Positions 36,201 to 47,685 of a stretch of DNA of 64,000 bases are shown here, in pieces. Source of the stretch: Rotaria sordida (lineage: Eukaryota > Rotifera > Eurotatoria > Philodinida > Philodinidae). The position numbers were made by a program, and so were the translations under genes. The stretch is taken from contig CAJNOL010000027.1 in the NCBI GenBank assembly GCA_905250125.1, positions 186,001 to 250,000 of the forward strand. Reading direction: 5' to 3'. Position 1 is the first letter of the stretch. Each line of letters opens with the position of its first letter. The notes beneath the pieces were generated by a model. That model was not told the origin of the DNA. It saw nothing but the letters and a program-made list of their open reading frames with translations, and did no database searches.

Positions 36201-39200
36201 TGATAACTTTCTCTCGTAGATTCAAATGTTCCAGTTCCTTGACCATAACCTCCTTGAGTTTGAGATATAGGAACTGGTATCGGTTGTTGTTGTTCATAGT
36301 AAGTAGAAGATGTAAGTGCCTGAGTCAATTGATCAGTTGTTTGTTTCTGCTCCATCTGTTGAATATCACCAATAGGTTGTATATATGAAGTTGTTGCCCC
36401 CGTTGTGTAGTCAAAGGATTGCTGTTGTTGAGGTTGCTGTTGTAGAATATTATCGAGATTGTATGAATATTGAGACGACTGTTGTTCTCCACCTGTATAA
36501 TGATAGATAGGCTGTTGAGATTGATAACTTTCTCTCGTATATTCAAATGTTCCACTTGTTTGACCATAACCTCCTTGAGCTTGAGATATAGGAACTGGTA
36601 TTGGTTGATGTTGTTCATAGTAAGTAGAAGATGTGAGTGCTTGATCTAAATGATCATTTGTTTGTTTTTGTTCTATCTGTTGAATGTCAGCTATAGGTTG
36701 TATATAAGAAGTCGTTGTTGCTGTTGTGTAGTCAAAGGGTTGCTGTTGTAGAATATTATCGAGATTGTATGAATATTGAGACGACTGTTGCTCTGCACCT
36801 GTATAATGATAGATGGGCTGTTGAGATTGATAGCTTTCTCTCGTATATTCAAATGTTCCAGTTGGTTGACCATAAGCACCTTGAACTTGAGATATTGGGA
36901 CCGATATTGGCTGTTGTTCATAGTAAGTTGAAGATGTAAGTGCTTGATCTAAATGATCAATTGTTTGTTTCTGCTCCATCTGTTGAATGTCAGCTGTAGG
37001 TTGTATATAAGAAGTCGTTGCTGCCGTTATGTAGTCGAAGGTTTGCGGTTGTTGAGGTTGCTGTTGTAGAATATTATCGAGATTGTATGAATATTGAGAA
37101 GACGGTTGTTCTGTACCTTTATAATCATAGATTGGTTGCTGTGATTGATAACTTTCTCTTGTATATTCAAATGTTCCAGTTGGTTGACCATAAGCACCTT
37201 GAACTTGAGTTACTGAGATCGGTATTGGCTGTTGTTCGTAGTAAGTCGAAGATGTAGGTACTTGGCTCAAGTGATCAACTGTTTGTGTTCGTTGTGTTTG
37301 CTCAATATCCGTTCTTATTGGAATATAGGCAGTTGGTGCCGTTGTTGTGTAGTCGAACGATTTCTTTTGTAAAATATTCTCAATATTATATGGATACTGA
37401 GATATTATTTGTTCTACACCCGGATAATCATAAATTGGATGTTGAGATTGTGTACTTGCTGTTGTGTATTCAAATGTTGTTGACGGTTGAACATAAGTGT
37501 CTTGACTTGGAATAATTTGAGTTGGTACTTGTTGATAATATTCAGACGTTAAGTGTTGTATTCCACTTGGTACTGTAGCATCTATTGTTTGAACAGTAGA
37601 ATGTGGTAGTTGACTTGAATATTCAAAAGATGTTGACTGTTGTCCTTGTTCTATTAATGACTGTTGAATCAAATTAGTAGTAGAAGGAACTGATTGATGA
37701 GATGTATAATCAAATACGTTGGAATGGATGTATGGTTCTTGTACATTCTTAGTTGTATATTGATAATAATCTGTTGTTGAAGGCTGTATATCAGTTGGTG
37801 AAAAAGTTGTTTGAATTACATTTGTGTAATCATGTGTTCTAACTGGAATATATGGCTTTTCAGGTGTCTGAACTGATGTGAAAATATTTGTTGGTTGACA
37901 TATTACGTCTGAGTAATACGTAGTTGACTGTGGTTGTTGTTGCCATTGCAGTTGTTCAACAGTGTCATATGAAGAAGTTGATGGTCGAGTAGAAAAATTT
38001 GGATACTGATTAGTATCATACAATTGTCTGTATTGCTGTTGTTGTTGTGGATATCGTCTAAGACGTCTTCCTCTTCGTGCTTGTCGTGCAGCTCGTCGTC
38101 GAGCTACTCGTTGACCATGAGCTTCCAAAGATCGATGTACGCAATTGTCAATATCAAATGTTACTTCTTGTCGAGGATGGCCAGGTCTTGAGAACATATT
38201 ATTTATTCTACCAAGTTGCTCGTTGTTTATACTATTAGATGATATAAGTAATGCATCCTCGTTACCTTGTTGCTGTTCTTCAAGATCAGAAAGTAATGAA
38301 GATGATTGGGAAGGTGAGGCGTGACGATCAAATGATGTAGTGGATAAGCCTTGAAAATCGAATGTACTATGAACGTTATCATTGATATTGTCATCATTGA
38401 GCGCAGGTGACTCGGCTTCATTGTATAATCGTTCTTCTTTTTCTCCTCTCTGCTCATCAACTGTCGTCGTCGTCGTCGTCTTATATTCATCACTGAACAA
38501 AAATCCATGTAATATTGAAAAGATTCATAAGTAGGACAGAGAAAAAAAAAGAAAAAAAAGCTTCGTTTCAGCTTTGATCGTCATTATCAAGGTTTTCTTT
38601 AGAGCGTAAGTATATATGTGTAGACTAATAATTTATTTGTGTGTGTAAAATTATGACAGCGAAGGATATAGCAAGATAGCAAGTGTATTTGTGTGTATAT
38701 AGCAGCAAAAAAAAATTAGTTTTTTTTCTAAAGAGAGAAAGAGAGAGATAGAAGAGAAAAAATTGTTTGTTGAGTGTGGTTCAGCATAGTGCTTAAATGT
38801 GATCATTGAATGTCTATTTGTGTGCACGTGAATGTGCGTATATGTGTGCATTTGTATGTGCAAGGCTACCTGTTTGCATAGATCACATTTCGATAGTCTC
38901 CGTAATAGTCTTGAAAGAAAAATGAAAAGAATATTAACAAGTAGAATTTTTATTCTTTTGGTTTTTTATTAAATTAAATACCTGGTGGAATATGTTGTTG
39001 TGGAGGAGCTGGAAATCTAGGTACTTGATATATATTTTGTTGAAATGCACCTGTAGGATGACGATAGACACCTAGTATACAAAAAAGAAAATATTCGTAT
39101 GTATTTTAAGATTTGAATCGTATATAGTTTTTTTTTTTGCATACCCGGCGGACGAACACGATTGCCAAGTTCAGCACGAAGACGATGAAGATCGGATTGA

Positions 39201-42200
39201 AGAATTATTGTCGGTTGTGGAGCACGAATATAAATTGGAGCAAGGGGTTCTAAGATATGATTGATATATATATATATATGTACTATAAAAAATTCTTTTT
39301 ACCTAAATAACTGTCACTTGATGTTTCCCCATGATATTGTTGTAAAGTTTGATTTATCACTTTCGTTTGAAGATCCACAAGTACATCATTAACAACGGCC
39401 TGTGAAACAGATAATCCTTCAATTTGTGATGGAAAACTTAGAATGCCTGGCGTAACTTGAGGTGGACCAGGTGGTCGAATTGGTTGTTGTTGTTGTTGTA
39501 ATTGTTGTTGTGCCATTAAAGGTACTCCTCCTACAGGCTGTGATAATACTTGTGCTGCAGTGGGTACAAATGTAGGTGTATAAGAACCCGCATCAACAGT
39601 GGTAGTATTTGCGCTAGTTACAGTATTCACTGTAACTACTGATTGTGGTTGACCTTCGACTTGTTGCTGAGGCCTACGAAGTCAAATTGCATGAATAAAA
39701 TAACTGAGTCGAACAAATGAAAGTGGAAGAAACGAGATTGAAAGGACGCCTATACATTTAGATGTGAAGACGAGCAGAAAAAAAAAGGTGGCGTCAATTT
39801 CTTTATTTTATGTACAATTTAACCCTGAAAAAAATTGTCCATTAACAAATTCTTCTTTTTTTTTCCTCATTTTATATTTCTTTCAATCCTTGTACTCATC
39901 AGAGTAGGACGAAATCAATCAATATTGAACACCTTTCAGGCAATCAGTCATGTTCATTCTAATGTTGAATATATTGCGCAAGATGTACTACTTATTAGAG
40001 AGAGAGAGAGAGAAAGAAAAGAAATGAACGAATCAATCAATCTGACATTTTTTGTCATTTAATATTTTAATGTTACCCAAACTACTCTTATTTTACCTTA
40101 ATGGTAATGAAATAGGTGTTGAAGCTTCAGGAAAATATTTGGCCATTTCAGCTGATGAATCCATACTTGAAATAGAATGAAATGAATTAGTTGTTTGTAT
40201 ACCACCTAATCTTTGAGTTGTTGGTGTACTGTATACTATTTTTGGAACTGATGCAATCGATTGAGTTGGAGTCAATTGTTGTTGATGTTCTGTGAAAACA
40301 GTTCTATTCGAATTGACTGGACCTTCAGCTAAAATACAAAAAAGAAACATTTAAATTCATGTCGGATTGTTTTTTTTTCTTCATGTTTTGAATAGGAAAA
40401 AAAATAATAAATTAAATGACTTTAATTTATTATCATTAAACCGTAAAAAAAATCTAATTATGAAAATAATGTAAACGTTAATGAGCAAATAATTATGATT
40501 TTACGTACAATATGATGTATATTGCTGTCCTTGATTTTCATAACTTGTATTATCATCAAGTTGATTATATTGAATTCCGTTCATTGTTTAAAATTTTTAA
40601 ATATACTATTATTCTAATATATTTTTTTGTTATCCTCTTGTGTAACCTTTAAAGTATGTTCATGAACAATAAAGAAAAGATAAATTTTTATCCGCCGTCT
40701 CGCGTATCGAATGAAATATAATAATGATGATTTATGTCTCTTAAATGAAACTATATATGAATGATTGGCCGTTACACTTTACTGATTTTGTTTTACGTTG
40801 TCTACTCTTACTCTTTTGTTATTGTTTTTATCTCGTATTTTTATCACCAACATATATACATAAAGCGATTTAATTGTCATTGTAATTAGGAAGAAAAATT
40901 AATGATTGATATTTGGTTGTTTTTTAGGCATTGAAACGAGCAAAACAATGTACTAGTATAGCCTTACAAGATGAAAATTTAATAGAAACAAGTTTAGAAT
41001 TTTATGGAAAAGTTTCACAATTACTCTTACGATATGTTGGTATTCGACCAACAGAGTAAGTTTTATTTTTTTATTTTTATTGTTCTGTTTATGATCTAGA
41101 AAGATTTTATTTTATTTTTTTTTTTTATTAAGATTAAAAATTAATTTTTCTTCTGAAGCACCATGGATATGGCGTTTATTACCAGATTATTATATTGATG
41201 ATATATGGGATTTTCTTATGTCAGCTGCTTTGTATGTAAGATTTTATATAATGATATTAATACATATTCTATTATTTTAGGATGGTACCTCAAACATTAT
41301 CAAAACGTAACATTGATGATATTTTAACATTAATGCTTTTTGTCATTTGTGCACCACGTCATTATATACAAAATCCTCATTTAATTGCAAAAGCTGTTGA
41401 AGTTATACATTGGTTATGTGCAAGAAGTGAACATACATTATTACGACAGGCAATAGAATATTTATTTAATCATCAATTAGCACAAGATTCACTTGTACGT
41501 GCATTAACAAAACTTTATGCTGGTATAGAAAACAAAATAAAACAATTATTTAATTTGTTTTTATAAATTGATAATTTTGTTTGTTTTTTAAACATATTTG
41601 TCACTATAGATGTTGAAACAACAGGTGCTGCAACAGAATTCTATGATAAATTTAATATTCGTTATCATATAAGTATTATATTTAAATATGCTTGGCAAAA
41701 AACATCATTTCGTCATTCTTTTTTAACAACAGCTAGGTAAAATCAAAATCAATATTGAATTATATTATTTTTTTTATAAATTTTATTTGTCTAGAGATGA
41801 AAAAGAATTTATACGTTTTTTAAATATGGCAATTAATGATGTTACATATTTACTTGATGAAAGTCTTCAATTATTAAAAAAAATTCATGATATTGAAACA
41901 GATATTGATAATAAAGAAGAATGGGAAGCAACTCCTATGGTAAGAATAACAAAATTTTTAAAAAGTTTCGTTTTTTTTTTTATTAACCCTTAAAAGTCGA
42001 GGTTGTTTTTTTTTAACAATGAGAAAATAGAGATTCTACACATTCAATATGATCATATTATTGCAAAAAGAAAAAAGATAATTTTTTTTTCTTACAAATA
42101 ATTGTCTTTATTTATTCCACATAACACTAAGAACTAATTGAATAAAATATTTAAAATTTTTTAACATTGCACTTTTCATTTCATTATAACATTACACTAT

Positions 42201-44420
42201 GAATCCTATCCAGTATCACGAAATCAATCTTATGGAAGACAAAAGAATCATCTGATGATTTCGCTACTGATCTCAGTTCATCGGCGAAGTAGCTACTGAA
42301 TACTCTCCTAGAGTAGAAATAGGACAACTTTTGAATTGAAATAAAAATCAGTAACTTCATTATAGACGAAACAAATTTTTGAGTAATTGAGCACACTTTA
42401 CAATTGAAAGGGCATGCGATCAACCTCTGATGAGTAGCGTAGCCAAGGTTAGACTAGATCGAGCAGCGTACTACTACCACAAGAAAGAAAAATGTAATAA
42501 TTACAATCATTGACACTATATTACATAGATTTCTCTTAAGAGCGTAGATTTCTGCCCTACTACTCACGATATCTTGCTTGCAGCCTCACTATTTGTTCGA
42601 GTAAAAATAAAATTATGAATTTTAAAAACTCTGCTATACTGTCTGACAGTCATGTAAGAGGGATATAAGATCATCTTAATTTGGGAATATACTGATTTTT
42701 ACATAAAAAATTTGATTAAGTCTACAATAACAATTACTACAATGTTCTTGAGAAGGAACATTCGGTTTTTAAGGGTTAAACATTCTTTTTTTTTTAAATA
42801 GGAAACACGTATGAATAAAACACAACAATTAAGTCAATATGAATCACAATGTTGTACATATTTACCACTTGGTATGGAAACATTAAATATGTTGCAATAT
42901 TTAAGTGCCAATGAACCAGGTCCATTTTGTTCACCGGTAAATTGAATTAATTAACAAGAATATTTCTTATATTGTTTGTCTGTTTGTTTTTTTTTTAAAG
43001 GAATTAGTTGATCGTCTAGCAGCTGTACTTGATTTTAATTTAAATGAATTATGTGGTCCTAATTCACGTTTACTTAAAGTTAAAGAACCGAGTAAATGTT
43101 GTTTTGATCCAAAACGATTATTAGAAAAAGTTGTTGAACTTTATTGTAATTTGGTATAGAAAATTCTTAAATATGAATTTTCAAAAAACAAAAAAAAAAT
43201 TCTTTTTATCTTTAAACAGGCACGTGATGAACGTTTTGCTGAAGCGATTACACGTGATGAAGTAAACAATCAGATTTTTGAATTTAATTGAGTGTATTTT
43301 AATTTCTTTTCTTAGCGTTCTTATCGACCAACTTTATTTAAAACAGCTATTGAACGTATACAAAATCGTCATATAACAACATCATCACGTCTTGAAATAC
43401 TTTATAATTTAAGTCAACATGTTCAACGTATTGCAGAAGAAAAATCTAAAGAAGAAATGGATCTATCCGATGCACCCGATGAATTTCGTGGTAAATTAAT
43501 ATTATTATTATTAACCCTTTGGTGATGGATTCTCTTGTCATAAAAGCTTGTGAGAGTGTGAATATACACAGTAATCGCAAAAAGTCTCGAAACTTTAATC
43601 TTTTAGTTCTATATTTTGATCAGAAATAGAACATTTTAAATTCTGATCACAAGGACTAATCAAGACTTGATCGACCTTCACGTAGAGAAGCTCCAAGGTC
43701 AACATAGATTTTTCTTTCTTCAGACGAGAATATCTCAACATAAATAACAAATCTCATTCAATAGGTCAGCGCTGCTTCTATTACCAATAAAAACTCCATG
43801 TCAAACAGTTTTAGTTTGCCTGATTTATAAAGTATTCTCTACATGTAAATCTTTATAGAAAATGGAGATTAACACATTTCAATAGTAGAAAATCAGAAAA
43901 GTGTCAAAAAAGTTTTGTTTTTTTAATCTTAGAAGAAAAAAATAGTGTTTTCATCGCAAATTCTTTGTATTAATGCCTATTGATCTTGAATTCTTGCTTG
44001 CGATCACAGTTCACTGAGCTCTATTTTTAATCAAAATATCAGACGAAAGGATTGAAGTTTATATACTATTTACCCGGTAGTAGAACATCTTTCAGCTACT
44101 ATACGTTTCACGTCGTCAAACAGTTAAAACATCTTTTTTTTTGTTTATTAGATCCATTAATGTGTACAGTTATGACTGATCCAGTCATTTTACCAAGTGG
44201 AGTTATTATGGACCGTTCAGTAATAGGTAAACATTTGCTCAATTCAAATACAGATCCATTTAATCGTCTTCCATTAACTATTGAACAACTTATACCTGGT
44301 AAAAATAATTAAATTTGAATATATAATTTTAAAAAAATAGATTCTTCTATTTTTTTAGCTGTGCAACTCAAAGAACAGATTGATAATTGGATACGCGATA
44401 AAAAAAGTCGAACAGTCTGA
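27219..44420 (+). CDS. UBE4: Ubiquitin conjugation factor E4 (Ufd2-type U-box ligase)
   Basis: Extends ubiquitin chains on substrates, usually with p97/Cdc48. About 25 exons. The N-terminus has the UBE4B-type [14 protein letters not shown] motif after a Pro/Thr-rich lead. Then the long helical Ufd2 core ([121 protein letters not shown]). The C-terminal U-box is complete: [59 protein letters not shown]. Long introns break the usual compact pattern: 28623-30080 (foldback element), 30652-31594, 32286-40927 (contains an entire opposite-strand gene), 41941-42802 (piggyBac-like MITE), 43491-44150. All checked junctions keep frame, so the gene looks functional. Confidence 0.95.
28867..29498. mobile_element. 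Foldback element copy B (intron of UBE4)
   Basis: A roughly 630-bp palindrome of the same family as copy A at 12708-13342. Outer arms: GCCTATCAATGCTACATAGT on the left against ACTATGTAGTGTCTATAGGC on the right. Inner arms: CATAGAACTCAACTCGAATA on the left against TCTAGTTGAGTTTTCTGTAT on the right. Ends read GAAAACCTCTT and, reversed, GGGAACCTCTT. No coding capacity. Confidence 0.83.
32392..40584 (-). CDS. Giant Tyr/Gln/Pro-rich tandem-repeat protein nested in a UBE4 intron
   Basis: Not recognised. About nine exons giving roughly 2,300 residues. Small 5' exons (ATG at 40584, [19 protein letters not shown]) splice in frame to a 5.8-kb exon (about 38496-32729) and two short 3' exons ending [15 protein letters not shown]. 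The N-terminal part holds an Arg-rich patch ([18 protein letters not shown]). The middle has eight tandem repeats of about 100 residues with core [19 protein letters not shown] and [14 protein letters not shown], then three 33-residue repeats ([20 protein letters not shown]). The C-terminal part looks globular and constrained: [20 protein letters not shown], a long polyproline run, [36 protein letters not shown]. No signal peptide or membrane segment. Repeated Tyr-containing motifs suggest a structural or scaffold protein, but that is inference. All coding exons lie inside UBE4 intron 32286-40927, on the other strand. A 10-N gap interrupts repeat 7. Confidence 0.85.
33830..34115 (-). repeat. 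Three 99-bp coding tandem repeats
   Basis: Three successive near-identical units of 33 codons (core [20 protein letters not shown]) within the nested repeat gene. High identity implies recent expansion or gene conversion. Confidence 0.9.
34990..37530 (-). repeat. Eight tandem repeats of about 300 bp (about 100 codons)
   Basis: Coding repeats, each with a [12 protein letters not shown] start, GTFEYT...[16 protein letters not shown], a Gln-rich spacer of variable length, TSYIQP..DIQQ.EQKQ, and SSTYYEQQP. Units 2-4 are the most alike; units 1 and 6-8 are more diverged. A ninth partial unit starts at ISFPASQI. Confidence 0.9.
35451..35460. other. Assembly gap (10 N) with duplicated flanks
   Basis: Ten Ns flanked on both sides by the same 11 bases, ATATATATTGA. 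In the protein this doubles the residues QYI around four X. Most likely an unmerged contig overlap: removing 21 bp (10 N plus one copy) would leave the frame open. Confidence 0.95.
41987..42775. mobile_element. piggyBac-like MITE in a UBE4 intron
   Basis: 789 bp bounded by TTAA on both sides (41983-41986 and 42776-42779), the piggyBac target site. Termini are inverted repeats: CCCTTAAAAGTCGA at left and, reverse-complemented, CCCTTAAAAACCGA at right. CCCT starts are typical of piggyBac ends. The interior has no recognisable transposase. A segment at 42459-42590 is similar to 6947-7070, evidence of another old copy. Confidence 0.78.
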
Positions 44421-44637
44421 ATATATAAAATATATCTTTATTTGAGTGTTTTCTTTTTTCCTGTTCGTTTCTGTGCTATATATATATTCCCAATGATCTT
44501 TCATTTTTATTTATTCAATTTATTGTGAAAGTTCAAAAACAAGAAAAAAAAAGTGAAAAGACTTCTATCTGACATCTTCACCCTTTTAAAGCCTTCTAGA
44601 TAGAATAACATTTGACGACAAAAAAAAAAAGACAATA

Positions 44638-45388
44638 ATGGATATGGAAGATGGTGTACCACGTCGACAACCGCTTTTTCGTACACAATCAGCTCAACAA
44701 GTTCATAAATTAATAAAAAAATCAACAAACAAAGAAATTCAATCAATATCAAATTCTGTAACTAGTCGATCATATGATGATTTAAATATAAACAAAAGTA
44801 AATCATTAGTTGATCTTGCTGTACCAGCATGTAATTCAACAATGAAAATTATTGATCAAATGGAAAATTTAAAATTTGAACAATTTGATCCTATTTTAAC
44901 AACAACACATTTTGATCATATAAATGAACAGGTAGAAATTGATAATATTTTTTTTTTTTAATTTTCAATGAATTTTTAATATATATATATATAGGCAAAT
45001 AAAAAATTAAATTATTCAAATGAACGAATTTATAAAGGTTTAATTGATCTTGAACCAAATACTGAAGAAATTCTTGCAGCAGCTGAGCAACAAGAATTAC
45101 AAAAACGAAAACAAGCAGCAAAATTTTTAGTAAATTATATTAATTTTGTTTTTCTTTATCTTTAAAATATATTTCATTATTCTCTTTTTTTTTCAGGAAG
45201 AATATCAAACTTTACAAAAAAAACGTATTAAACCAGATATTATGGAATTATTTGATGAAACAACAATGATTAAACAAACAACACGTATTAATTTAAAACC
45301 ATTAAAATCAATTAAAATGAAACCAAAACAAGCTACGATATATTCAACTAATAGTCTCAATCAAGCACAAACATTATGGAAAATATGA
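44638..45388 (+). CDS. Unrecognised small protein
   Basis: Three exons (44638-44931, about 44996-45129, about 45197-45388), about 206 residues. I do not recognise a family. Visible: N-terminal basic/Ser-rich stretch (RRQPLFRTQSAQQVHKLIKK), SRSYDDLNINKSKSLVDLAV, an acidic-helical part (YKGLIDLEPNTEEILAAAEQ), a Lys/Gln-rich helix (QELQKRKQAAKFLEEYQTLQ) and a basic C-terminus ending QAQTLWKI. Likely soluble, partly coiled-coil. The splices keep frame, which supports a real gene. It sits 217 bp after UBE4 and 190 bp before RABL3 on the same strand. Function unknown. Confidence 0.75.
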
Positions 45389-45394
45389 TTCTCT

Positions 45395-45428
45395 TTTCTT
45401 TTTCTTTTTCTTTTTCTTTTTCTTTTTA
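45395..45428. repeat. (TTTTTC)n microsatellite
   Basis: Hexamer run immediately 3' of the unrecognised small gene, in the spacer before RABL3. Confidence 0.85.
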
Positions 45429-45578
45429 TACTTTGTCAGATTCTTCTTCTTTTTTTTGTCTTGTATGGGAACTGGAATTTTGTTTTTTTAAATAACTATA
45501 TTAGTAATTTGTTTGAGAATGAATTATTATTGTTTTTGAAAAAAAAAACAACTAATAATACTTCAGATAGAATATACA

Positions 45579-47685
45579 ATGGGAACTAATGGTGATATAC
45601 CAACATTAATTGTAAGTTTTTATTGTATGTATGTATTTATTTATATTGAATTTATCTACATATCAATGTAGGTACTTGTCTTGGGCGATTCTAGTAAGAG
45701 TTTTTTTCTTTTGATTTGCATGATTTATATCGATTATTGTAAATGACAGGTGTAGGCAAAACTTCATTTGTTCATACGGTCTGTCATGATCAGCCTTTAT
45801 CATCGCCACCACCCGTAACTGTTGGTTGTCATATTGAGATCAAGGTTCGATAATTATTACTGTTCGTAATATAATTTCAATTATTTTTTTATTAGAATAA
45901 AATATTCAGATTTTTGAAATCAACGACTTTTAATAAAATAGTATATATATACATATATATATGTATATTCATCAGTAAAAAATAAACTAAATTGAATTGC
46001 TAGTAAAGTGTTTGAAATGCAAAATTAAAAAAGAATTTTAAATGACTTTGCTAGATTCAGTTTTTTGCATTGAATCTAAAACAAACAGTTTTGAAATTTG
46101 AACGACAAAAAAATATTGACAATTTATCAATTACCTAAAATTGACCTATTTTTCATAAAATATAGGTCATTGGAAAAAAAATGAAATTTTCTCGCTGAAA
46201 ACTCACTTGAAAAAACTGAAAACAACAATATTCTTGATCAGCTCATCACGCACTATCTAACCATATAAAACAAAAAAAGTTCTTTAATTTTGCATTACCG
46301 ACATTTTACAAATAAAATAATTTTATCTAACTCTTATCCTACTCTGCAAAACCTTTATCCTTAGCTTACCCTGCAAAGTTTTTATGTCACTTTCTCTTAA
46401 TCCTACAAAAGTTAGAAGACTTTAAAATTGATAAATAGCACAAATAGTATCACATTAGAGATTTAGAGAGTAAGCTATTTCCGTATTCGGTATCGGAGAT
46501 GGGATCGATTTACGACTTTTTGGAACCGAATCGATTCTCTCTCTACTTTGTATCCTAAATGAGGAAATTTTTCTAACCCTTACTCTATTTATCCTGCAGT
46601 GCTAAATAAACCTTTTGAATGTCAATTCTATGAATTTCAAAAGAACACTTCACTATTGTAAAATATTACGATTCACTTTTCGAAATATTTTTGAAAAACC
46701 CTATAAAATTCTCCATGAATGATGGTTAACTTTATAATCGTTTTTTTTTCTAACTGTAATTAAATTGAATTATTTTTGTTTCTATCTAGCTATATGAACG
46801 ACGTGATCGACATCAAAATCCGAATCTTTTTTTTATTGAATTTCATGATGTTGGTGGAAGTATACAGCATAAAAATAGTCGATCATCGATGTTTTATGAT
46901 GAATTTCATGGTAAAAAAAAGCCATATCCAAGGATATTTTTTTATTTCTCATTTATTCTTGAAATTTTATAGGGATTATACTCGTATCCGATTTAACTAG
47001 TCGACAATCGTATGATAATCTCAAAGAATGGCTTTATGAAGTTATTCGTTATCGATCACGACAAAAGCTGTAAAAGAAAAACATATCTTTGCTTTTGTTT
47101 TGTTGATTTAAGCTTTTTTTGTTTTTGTTAGTCCAACAGAATTTACGCCCGAAGTATTACAAAATTTCGATATACCACTTCTATTAGTTCATACAAAATT
47201 CAATGAATCTAATGGAACATCATTATTAAATAATAGTAAATCATCAAATATGACAAATAATCATTCATTTTCATCAAGTAGTTTATTACCAAATTATAAT
47301 CGAAAAACGACACTAGCCAATTTTTTGAATTGTGATGAAATATTTATCGTAAAGAAAAAAAAACAAGCATATATTTTTTCTTTAAAATAACAGATTATTA
47401 TCTATCTATTTTATAGGATTGTTATTCCAATAAACGATTTTCAATTGATACACCTAATGTTGCTAAATTAAATTCATTTTTTGAAAAAGTATATATTCTT
47501 TATATTATTCTTTAAATAAAAAATTCTTTTCTATTTCTTACAGATGATAAAAAAAGCGTCAGTAGAACCAGTAGAACAAGTAATTAGAAAAAAAAAACCA
47601 TTGTTTTTTAAAATTTTCATTTCTTTTTTTTTTCTAGCTTCCACAGTTTGATTGGTTCGCTTCAGAAAATCATTATATCCATTAA
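45579..47685 (+). CDS. RABL3: Rab-like protein 3 (small GTPase)
   Basis: Atypical Ras-family GTPase. About eight or nine exons. P-loop LGDSSVGKTSFVHTVC, then VTVGCHIEIK where Rab proteins have switch I, a switch II-like IEFHDVGGS, GIILVSDLTSRQSYDNLKEW, and a TK-type G4 (LLLVHTKFNE). The distinctive C-terminal part (VAKLNSFFEKMIKK, PQFDWFASENHYIH) matches RABL3 rather than Rabs, and there is no prenylation cysteine motif. A 22-nt micro-exon (about 45671-45692) encodes VLVLGDS and splits the P-loop from GVGK. A 940-bp intron (45847-46788) separates the switch regions. The ATG at 45579 lies 8 nt after a CAGATAG acceptor-like site. Confidence 0.9.

Noticed and set aside
42184..42423. 79-codon minus-strand frame in a UBE4 intron
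   Set aside because: Inside the MITE; no transposase motif.
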